Notes under the pieces: generated by a model
Seen by the model: the letters and a program-made list of their open reading frames with translations, nothing else
Database searches by the model: none
Told to the model about the DNA's origin: nothing
Assembly: GCA_028564705.1 (NCBI GenBank)
Contig: JAPXFQ010000831.1
Coordinates: 1,302,001-1,366,000 of the forward strand
Source of the DNA: Apricaphanius iberus
Lineage: Eukaryota; Chordata; Actinopteri; Cyprinodontiformes; Aphaniidae
Direction of reading: 5' to 3'
Length of the DNA stretch: 64,000 nucleotides
Shown: positions 55,601 to 64,000 of the stretch, piece after piece
Position numbering within the stretch: the stretch's first letter is position 1
How the letters are laid out: each line of letters starts with the position of its first letter
Position numbers and translations under genes: made by a program

Positions 55601-57360
55601 AAAACTAAATAAAAACTCAAACTAATGGAAATGAATTAAAAACTATTGTAACCCTGGTGTGGAACCAATGTCCAGAATACAATCAAGGATACTGAAATAA
55701 CTTTTTTTTCAATGTACACTTTTATATTCCACTAGATGGAGCATAATACTGAAGCATCCAATTGCTTATTAAATGTCAACAGAAAATCTTCCCCATTTCA
55801 ATTTAATTCAGAATCATAAAAAGGAAAGGGGGGTGACTTCATGTACTTGTCACCTTAACCCCCACCCACAAAGCTAACTGCTTGTGAGATGTTAATATTT
55901 AAAGGTAAATGCCATCTGTTCCCCGTGTCTAACCCGAATACCAACATGGCTGCAAATGTTGCAATTAACAGACCTGGAATGCCAGAAGTGCAGCAGAGGT
56001 TGGCTTAAAGCTTTCAGTTTGAGGAATGAAGAGGCAGATGTGATGTGAGCAGAGATTACTTCTCAGTTTTAGGGGAAAAACTGAATCTCTTGTCCATTAT
56101 TTCACCACCTCTTGATACCATATACTGTATCATTTGGGTGACAGAAAATTATAAAGTACTCAATTGTTATTTTAATGCATGTTTCATGTCTATGTGCACA
56201 CAAAAAATATAAGGGAGGAGGAAGGTAAACTAGAGGAAATATGTTTTTATCTTAAACTAGATTGCTTTTACTCTTCCATAAGTATTAGTTCTATTCTCTG
56301 GAATGTTCTGTATGTCTCTGTGTAATTCAAGGCATATCCACAAATTTAATTAATTTGAACAGTTTGGTTTACAAAATTAACAAAAAGTAGAGTTATTGCT
56401 ATTCTTGGGGCATTTTGAATTAATTTTGTAGTTATAGTTTAATCGTTCACACCTTGTTTATGGACCAACATCAAGAAGTTTTCCGTCTCCCCTCCTTCTG
56501 TCTCAGTAATCTTAGATATATACCAAGAGAATGGTCTACTAAATGCAGGATTGTTGAGTCATACAGTGAGATGAAATGTATGGTATTCTGTTCCCCACTG
56601 GCTGATTTAATTGGAGAAGTTTGTCTCTTTTTGAGATATCTGCCTCCACTGCCTAGAGGTCCCCATAAACCAAACCTATTGGCAGTCAGATGTGTGGACA
56701 GCATCGGTAAACATCCACTTCTCTTTTCTGGTCTGAAACAAAACTTCTGTTGTATCAAACTCTAAGCTTTTCTTATGTTAGTGAATAAATTTAGTGAATG
56801 AATTTAATGAATGGAATTTGTGATTAGTGAAAAAATAATTGTGATTAGTTGTAATTTTGTTGAAAGCACCAGTATCTACCACCTTTGAACATCTCCATAA
56901 TTAAATCTTTGCTCAGCCGTTTTCACGTCAAATAGGGATCATCTGTGGTTATCAACAGGGCCAGCCCTGAGCTGCACTCTGCCTTAGGTGAAAACAAAAA
57001 CAACTTAATTCAGTAATTGGATTATTTTGCAATAAATGTATTTATTCATTCTAAAATAAATAGCAAACACTACAAATGGAACATTACAATCAGTACAGTG
57101 TGGTGGCCAATCGGAACAATCAATGGGAGCGGCACACAAATAGTTAATATGAAGACACCTTGATCCATGCATGCTTTTAGTTCAAACAATAGATGACAGT
57201 TTAAAGTTTTTCAATAGTTCTTAAAGCCTTAACATGTTGTCTTATAATACTTTATTCTCTATGATAACATATACTACTTATGAATCAACAGAGTAGGCAG
57301 GTATGGCATTTTTGTAATAGTGTCATATAAATTAAAACACTTGCATTGCATTATTACTGT
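52606..57360. other. Unassigned sequence
   Basis: No gene recognised. A frame near 54043-54234 carries a P-D-L-N motif in a context that faintly resembles the third catalytic block of Tc1 transposases, but nothing else supports it. The overlapping frames at 56454-56765 on both strands have no domain. Confidence 0.45.
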
Positions 57361-57598
57361 AAATGGTAAATAGCCTACATTTGTATAGCGCTTTACTTAG
57401 TCCCTATGGACCCTAAAGCGCTTTACACTACATTCAACCATGCACCCATTCACGCACACATTGGTGATGGCAAGCTATGTTGTAGCCACAGGTGCCCGGG
57501 GCACACTGACAGAGGCAAGGCTACCGAACACTGGCGCCACCGTGAACCTCTGACCACCACCAGTAGGCAACGGGTGAAGTGTCTTGCCCAAGGACAGG
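57361..57598 (-). mobile_element. SINE / RTE-like LINE 3' end, 5'-truncated
   Basis: In plus orientation the fragment starts GTAAATGGTAAATAGCCT and TATAGCGCTTTAC, continues with GTTGTAGCCACAGGTGCCCG, ACTGGCGCCACC and GTAGGCAACGGGTGAAGTGT, and stops after CTTGCCCAAGGACA. It is the inverse of the 3' half seen at 27749-27906 and extends further 5'. The tRNA-like head is missing; the fragment ends exactly where Tc1 sequence begins. Confidence 0.78.
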
Positions 57599-58451
57599 TG
57601 TTTTTCTTGGAATGCCATGTTCTTTTCCTTATTACATAATTCCCCTTGTTATGCCCCAGTAACTCAGTTTTAGTTTCATCAGTCCACAGGACCTTATTCC
57701 AAAATTAAGATGGCTTGTCTAAATGTGCTTTAGCATACCTCAAGCGGCTGTGGTTGGAGTAAATGCTTCTTCTTCATCACTCTTGCATACAGCATCTCCT
57801 TGTAGAAAGTGCACCGAATAGTTGAACGATGTGCAGTGACTCCCTCTGCAGCAAGATGATGTTGTAGGTCTTTGGTGCTGGTCTGTTGGTTGACTGACTG
57901 TTCTCACCACTCTTTGCTTCGTTTTAATTGATATTTTTCTTGGTCTGCCACTTCAAGCCTTAACGACCTGTACCTGCCGTCTTCCATTTCCACTTTATGT
58001 TTCTAACTGTGGGAACAGAAAGCTGAAATTTCTGAGACAGCTTTCAGGATCCTCACCCTAAACCATGATGGTGAACAATCAGTTGTTTTAAGACCCCATG
58101 TTGCAACTCTTCGGAAAATCTTCAAAGAGGAGGAAAACTTACAACCCCCCCCCCCTTCTCATAATTTAATTAACCTGTGTATGGAGAACAAGGGTCACTG
58201 AGCTTACAAAACCAATTTTGAGTTCCATTAATTAGTTGTAAAGGTTTTGGAATCAATAAAGTGAAAACAGTGTCCAAATGTATGCATCTGCCTATTTTTT
58301 TTTAATTACTGCATACTTTCTGTAAACTCTATAAACTGTGTGTGTCTCCTGTATGATATATTTAACTGAAAATGTTTATACTAACTACCAATGATTTATG
58401 AAGGAAAATCATGAAGATTAACAAGGCTGCCCAAACTTTCACATCCCACTG
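57599..58451 (-). pseudogene. Tc1-like transposon relic, 5' half with transposase N-terminus
   Basis: The outer end ACTTTCACATCCCACTG is followed by TA (58452-58453), the Tc1 target. Read inward on the minus strand come a 5' UTR, a helix-turn-helix region and, near 57671-57690, the first catalytic block W-T-D-E-T with its Asp intact. The element is cut at 57599 inside the catalytic domain, before the second Asp. A C run at 58145-58155 interrupts the early coding part. Dead copy. Confidence 0.82.
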
Positions 58452-59179
58452 TAAGTAAAGAAAAATAACTCAGCTTATTACATGCACACACAGAAAAGAG
58501 AGAGATATTGAAACAGCTACATTATTTTGAAAATATATATATATTTGAAACAAGTTTCTTTATCTCTTTACTCACACTTCTTCTCTTTCACTTCCTGCTG
58601 CTGGAGACATGTCCTAGCTGATGGATGCACTGTTAAGGTTAGCTGTGGTGTACCCCACTGGGATCACTGGTGTCACTGTTCACACATCCAGGTTCATGTG
58701 GCTCTGACCTGTGGGTGACAGTAAATCTCCCATCTCTGGAGGGGTAGTTGCTACCAGCGCAACTGGTGACTTTGAACACAGATCAGTTCTGAGAGAGACA
58801 CAGTTTATTCCAGTATAATGTATATCAGACAAACATTTGACTTTTTTGTGTGTTACAAATATAATTGCGTCAATAATTAGCAGACAGAGGGCAGCCATGC
58901 TAAACAGATGTATTATCTATATGTTTATCATCTGGACCTGTTGTCTGATTATTGCTATATGGTCGAGTGGGCATGTTAGAGGATAAATGTGGGGGGTGCA
59001 AGGGTTGCCTTCCAATATGAGCTGGCCTCAAAGTTGCTACAATAATGCGGTTGCTGAAGTGTAAGTGTGTGATTTAAATATCAGAAAATTGTTTGAAGAC
59101 AGGATAAATAAAGAAACTAGTTAATGGTTAAAAACTTACACATTAAAGGAAAAAAGGATTGAATGAAAGAAGGACATGT
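58452..59179. other. Unassigned sequence
   Basis: Nothing recognised. Confidence 0.45.
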
Positions 59180-61446
59180 CAGTTGTCTTCCCTGATTTTT
59201 CAGGAGAAAGGAAGACATTTGGAAAGGATGTCGAAAGTTGGAAAGGACATTAAAGCAATGGCGGGTAGGGTTAGGATAGGTGGGTAATAATTGAGGCTAC
59301 AGATTTGTCAGTGTCAGAGGTAAAGGAAATATAAGGAAGAGAAGAACTGAAGCATGGTAGTCTGAAGAGTGTGAAAAGACAAGTAAAGCAAGAAATAAAT
59401 GGCTTAAATCTAAAAAAACACACAATGGGGTAAATCTGTTAAAGTATAAAAAGATGCAAATGGAGGTGAGAAGAGTTGTTAAACAGGCAGAAAGAGAAAG
59501 TTTGAGAAATATTTGTGGAAAAATAGGAAGCTCTACGATAAGTGAAGTGTGGGGAATGATAAGAAATATGAAAGGAATAAGAAGAGAGTGGAATTATCCA
59601 GTGTTAGAAGTAGGAGAGGAATTAGCTGTAAATAATAAGGAGAAAGTAGAAGTACTGGTAAAAACATTTGTTAAAATTAATAATACAGAAAATGTATCAG
59701 AAGAAAGAAGAGAAAGGAGAGAAGAAACTAGAAAGGACAATGAAACAGATGGGGGAGGAGGTGAGAAAGACGATATTGAAAGTATTATGGATAGACCTTT
59801 TTCTTTGTTTGAATTAGAATGTGCATTGGTAAAAATAGGTATGACACGTTCAGAAAAAGATCAGGTATGTTATATTATGTTAAAACCGCTACACAATCAG
59901 AAATTAAAGTACAGAATTGTACTTTGAGAGGTACAATGTGTTGTCACTTGGGTAGCATCCTCAAAGGCACTATTTTGTACCCTTAACTGTAAGGGTTAGG
60001 GTAGTAATAGTAATAGGACAAATTGGTATAAAAATTAACTTTTTAGTACTGAGGAACGTGTATGTACCGTTCAGTCGATAAACAAGGTACAGATAGGTAC
60101 CCTGAGGTCCAATTTTTGTCCTTAGACTGAGTTAATTTCGTTTTTGTACTGTACCTTGGCGCGCAGTATGTACCCATTCTGTACCCCTATTTCTGACAGT
60201 GAAGGGAAACAAATACAATTCAAATTATTGGATATTTACAGTACAATATGGGAAAAAGTAAAATTACCAAATAACTGGAACAAAGCAATTATTGTGCCAA
60301 TAATTAAAATAGGGAAAGAGTCAAGATGTCCAGATAGTTACAGACCTATTGCATTAACATCTCACATAGGGGAAAGAATGGAACGGATGGTTATGGATAG
60401 ATTACTAGATTATTTCAAAAGAAATAAGCAGATATCACTATGTCACAGTGGATTTAGGAAAGCGAGAGGCACAATGGATGCAGTGGTTTGTTTAGAAACA
60501 GAAATTAGGAAAGTGCTATTTAATAGAGAGCTTAGTGGTAGTGTTTTTGATGTAGAAAACCATATAATATGGTATGGGAAGAGGGAGTGTTAAAAAAATT
60601 TAGAAAATAGGAATTGGAGGAAAAATGTATAATTGGATTAAGGACTTTTTGAGTGAAAGAAATAATCTGGTTTAAATAGGAAGCAAATTTTCTAGGGGGT
60701 GTAAGGTGGAATATGGCACTCCGCAAGGAAGTGTCTTTAGTCCAATAATATTTTTTTATTATGATAGATGATGTGTTTCCTAAGGTGGGTAGTGAGTTTG
60801 GTAAATCGTTATTTGCAAATGTTGGGGCAATGTGAAAGAAAGGGAAAAATATTAAGTATGTAAAAAAACATGCAGGAAGCAATTAATATAGTGGAAAACT
60901 GGTCATATGAATTGAGTTTTAAATTTTCAGTGTAAAAAACAAAAAGCATGGTGTTTAATAGAAGGAAAAAGGTCATGGAGAATTTAAGATTATATGGAAA
61001 AGAACTGGAACAAGTTAATCATTTTAAATATGTAGGATTTATATTTGATTTAACACTGGTGTGGTATACACTTGATAGGGAAGCACCCTTCAGGTATGTG
61101 AGGATGTGCAGCAGAGAGAGAGACAGTTGAAAATGTAATTTTTAATTGTATTAAATATGTAGAAACTAGAGAGAAATGAACAAAGAAACTAAAAGAAATT
61201 GTAGGTGGAGGAATACATGTAAAGAATTAACTAAATGGTGAAGAATGAAAAAATAAGTTAGTGATTGAAGTTGATTGAATTTCTAAAGCAAAGTGGCTTA
61301 TTGATGAGAATCTATTTTTTTTAGCTCTGTTTTTTTTTTCTTTTTCTCTTCCTTATATTCCGACCCACACTCCAGTACAGTAGCTGGCGGACATGTACCT
61401 ATACGTTAGATGCCCCCTGCCAATAAATTACAAGAAGAAGAAGAAG
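59180..61446 (+). pseudogene. I-like LINE, degenerate ORF2 with 3' end
   Basis: The first frame (59454-59890) covers the linker before the reverse transcriptase, with G-M-I-R-N-M-K-G-I and a terminal K-D-Q-V-C-Y-I-M-L-K block. After a MITE the frame resumes (60202-60593) with W-N-K-A-I-I-V-P-I, then D-S-Y-R-P-I-A-L-T-S and H-S-G-F-R-K-A-R-G-T, which are reverse transcriptase motifs. A third piece (60948-61130) reads N-H-F-K-Y-V-G-F and ends early after a deletion. The 3' end (near 61380-61446) has CAGTAGCTGGCGG, CCAATAAATTACAAG and a GAA tail. This motif set fits the I/Nimb-type clade. Purine-rich coding is unlike the surroundings. Stops and deletions make it inactive. Confidence 0.8.
59892..60201. 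mobile_element. 310-bp MITE inside the LINE reverse transcriptase region
   Basis: The ends CACAATCAGAAAT and, inverted, CACTGTCAGAAAT are similar, and both lead into GTACAGAATTG/GTACAGAATGG and repeated GGTACA motifs. Taking the unit out joins the frame ending K-P-L to one beginning E-G-K-Q-I, consistent with the LINE protein. A target duplication was not resolved. Superfamily unknown. Confidence 0.75.
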
Positions 61447-63104
61447 CTTCAATAATGCATGAAGATCAATACTCTGTGGCTTGATGAGTGAAGCCTTGCA
61501 TCTCTATGCCCATATCAAGTATTCCTGCAAATTGCTCTTCCTTTGAAGAGATCTATTCTTTTGGATTTGTCTGCCCTGAACAGAAATAGCTGTGATGCGT
61601 TTGTCTGATGTTTACAGTGTTATGGCTCTGCTTGGCATAAGCTTTCACAAAGGCCTTACAGGAGTCACGCTGAAGTGTTCAAGCCAAAGGGTAAGGGGCT
61701 TTTAATATTTAAAGATATTATTTACATATTTACTGCAGCTTTTTTTAAAGAAAATTCAAGGAAAGGTGTTATTTAGCAGTAACAATTAGACAAACGTGCT
61801 TCTCCAAAGAAACACATCATTTAAACTGCTTAAATTACAATTTGGACAGTCTCAGTGTGCTGATCTCTCTGTTTTATTTTTATAAGGATTTTATTGTTTT
61901 TTTTTTCATGTTGTTTTTTTTACTAAATATTTCTGGGAGTTACAAAAATATGTACTATTACATTTTTTAGATGTAATAGTTTTAATTATCATAAGCAAGA
62001 AGGATGAGTTATAATGTGAGCTCAAATAATTTCAGCTCTCTAGAAAAAAAGCAAAAGTAGGAAATCGTTCAGTTTGGATTTAAGTTAAAAAGTAACTAGA
62101 AAAGCACTCAGAGAGGGCAGACCTTAGCCCGGGCCACTTAACTGCAAAAAAAGTGTATCAAGCAAGATGTATGAATGCTGCGAGTTCATGATTTGGCACA
62201 GTGACTAGTCAAACCTCTGTTAGAAGTAGAAGTCAGTATTAATGTATTTTATAGCATTTTTTGTGAGCAAACAGTTTAATTATCTCAACTACAACTAATT
62301 TATACCAAGTAAACAGTTTAACACAGCCACCACTATGTAGTTTGTAGTTTCACATTGTAGCTCAGTAATATTTCAAAGTAAACTTAATATGATGATTTTG
62401 TACTTGTGTCTTTTTTTGAAACTTAAAGGTTTCTTTTTATTTATTTTCTTTTTTCTCCACTGGGCTGCTACAGGACATCAAAACATTTATGGTTGTGCAT
62501 TTAATGTCTGGTTTAACTATCATAAAAATGATAACACGGTGGGAAACGCATTCTGTAACAGCACAAATCAAGTTTTGCAGCAAAGGCATTTATCACAGTC
62601 ACAGACGTTTTAAGTTTTGTGTGACTTTCACAACCTGACAAACTGTAAAACCCAACAAGCCCATGGCCGCTCTCCTTGCTGCATAATGGCTTACCCTAAT
62701 GGCTGTTTGTCTTGTTCCATGGTAATTGGGGAGCAACTGACTGCAGCATGGACCATGGTATCTTCTTTTTACTGAGATTCTTCCTATCCTATCGCCCCCT
62801 CTGGGTCCTCGGCTTTGTAGGTGCCATAGTCTCTCTTAATGATTCGATAATTGCTGTTTTCCCATGCAGTGGACATTGGTGGCCAACACCGGAGGTAGTC
62901 ATGCAAATGAGCTGGGACAGCACAATGATGAACACACGTGCATAAAAATACATGGATCATATAACTATCATGATAACCTTTTAAAACCTATTTATGTTGG
63001 GGTTTTTCCTCAAACATTACCTTTTTGTGATAGCAAACAGGTTTTCATTGTTGACGTTTTGTTGTGTTGAGAGTTAATTAATTAATTAACAGATATTAGG
63101 AAAC
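61447..63104. other. Unassigned AT-rich sequence
   Basis: No gene or repeat family recognised, apart from T-rich runs near 61330 and 61895. A small tandem TTAA/ATTAATT cluster lies at 63075-63092. Confidence 0.45.
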
Positions 63105-64000
63105 TCTCTTGAAAGCACCTTACATTATTCATGCTCATTTAACTTTGCTGCATTTTGTCATAACTATGAAACTCCATTGTGTTTTATTGTGGCTTTCCGA
63201 TAGACCAACATAAAGTATTGCATGTTAATTGGGATGTGGAAGTAAAATTAAATGTTGTTTTTTTTTAGATAGAAATAAAAGTCTTAAACGTGTGTCATGC
63301 ATTTGTATTAATACTCTTGTTGAGACACCTCTCACTGCAATTACAGCAGCAAGCCTCTAGGGTAGGGATGTAGCTATACCGATACTAGTATCAGGTATTG
63401 GGGCCGATACTGTTCTAATATACTCGTATCGGTATTGATTAGTTAACCGATACCCTGAACTTATACCTAAAATGTGGAAACTGCTACAATTTCCGAAATA
63501 ATCTTTATTATTCACTTGATTTTTTTTGCAGTCATTCATGTGGTCTTACACTTTCTCAACTGAATTAAAGTTTGTACTTTGACTGATCCATTCTAACATA
63601 TGATAACGCTTGGATTTAAACCAGCTCTGTTGTCCTATGTTTAGGGTCTTTGTGCTGCAAGAAAGTGAACATCTGCTTCAGTCTCTACTCTTCTGCATCT
63701 TGTAACAGTAGTTGTTTCAGAGATGCCCTGAAAAAGGATCCCCACACCATTGGGCTGCCACCAAAATGTTTCATGCATTCATGATGTCCATGATCTTTCC
63801 ACGAACTTTACCAACTTCTCCATAAAGACAAGCAGGTGTGGTATGATGCATCCACTACCATGTTCTCCAGTGTATGTACTATTGGAGAGTTCCACCATTG
63901 GACAGTTAAGGAGTACAAAACTCAGACTTGAGTCAGGCCAGAGAATTTCTAATAAAGAGAGAACTCCCACTCTCTTGGTATGTCTTGGTTATGAACTGGG
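63105..64000 (-). pseudogene. Tc1-like transposon relic with nested insertion
   Basis: In plus orientation the outer part (63150-63365) reads TGCATTTTGTCATAAC, GATAGACCAACATAAAGTA, CATTTGTATTAATACTC and CTGCAATTACAGCAGCAAG: the terminal region and C-terminal codons of the family seen at 41280-41880. After an interruption the transposase resumes at about 63555 (CCATTCTAACATATG, ATGTTTAGGGTCTTTGTG, ATCCCCACACCATT, GCTGCCACCAAAATG) and runs off the window edge. The second catalytic block reads Q-H-K-D-P-K-H, so the usual Q-Q-D-N has lost its Asp. Frames are broken throughout. Confidence 0.82.
63367..63554. mobile_element. Insertion in the Tc1 relic, hAT-related type
   Basis: GGGATGTAGCTATACCGATA, ACTAGTATC and repeated CGATAC/GTATCGG motifs (63370-63465) resemble a common fish hAT-related repeat. 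It replaces about 140 bases of the Tc1 gene. Clean inverted ends and target duplications are not visible, so the call is tentative. Confidence 0.45.

Noticed and set aside
56454..56765. Overlapping 103- and 95-residue frames on opposite strands
   Set aside because: No domain, no splice context, and mutual overlap suggest chance frames.

Overview
The window looks like non-coding DNA from a ray-finned fish, most likely a teleost and perhaps a percomorph. I infer this from the repeat content: several Tc1-like transposons, a Rex3/RTE-type LINE 3' end, L2-like LINE fragments with fish-type tails, an I-like LINE, tRNA-derived SINEs (one resembling the DANA/V-SINE group), a hAT MITE, a Harbinger-like MITE and fish-style solo LTRs. 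The DNA is AT-rich with long dinucleotide and tetranucleotide runs. No open reading frame reads as an intact host gene, and no rRNA, functional tRNA or CRISPR array is present. The window is probably intergenic or deep intronic.

Layout. 1-0.7 kb: dead Tc1 transposase copy. 3.5-7.3 kb: a pile-up of a deleted Tc1 copy, a LINE tail, a long-inverted-repeat DNA element carrying a nested Harbinger-like MITE with TAA target duplications, then an L2-like LINE split by a 1.2 kb DNA element. 7.3-15.8 kb: mostly unique sequence with microsatellites, a G-rich patch and a Rex3 end. 15.8-20.2 kb: hAT MITE with 8-bp duplication, solo LTR with 5-bp duplication, LINE with a nested SINE. 24.6-26.9 kb: a 2.3 kb compound element with 9-bp inverted ends, a subterminal hairpin, an internal duplication, two tandem tRNA-like modules and a 115-bp minisatellite; this is the most unusual structure here. 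27.0-27.9 kb: a SINE interrupted by a 608-bp MITE whose pre-insertion site can be rebuilt. 29-33.9 kb: SINEs, LINE pieces and a 1.2 kb Tc1 element with IR/DR ends inside another repeat. 35.2-35.7 and 47.9-48.1 kb: two copies of an exon-like cassette ending in the same compound microsatellite. 37.8-41.9 kb: LINE, SINE and Tc1 relics. 41.9-57.3 kb: largely unique DNA with a probable minus-strand solo LTR. 57.4-64 kb: SINE/Tc1 junction, an I-like LINE with a MITE inside its reverse transcriptase frame, and a Tc1 relic with a nested insertion.

No gene set works together as a pathway. What the region records is successive insertion, deletion and decay of mobile elements, and the nesting gives a relative order of events. 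Family names rest on recognising consensus-like sequence by eye. No database search was possible, so names below superfamily level are provisional.
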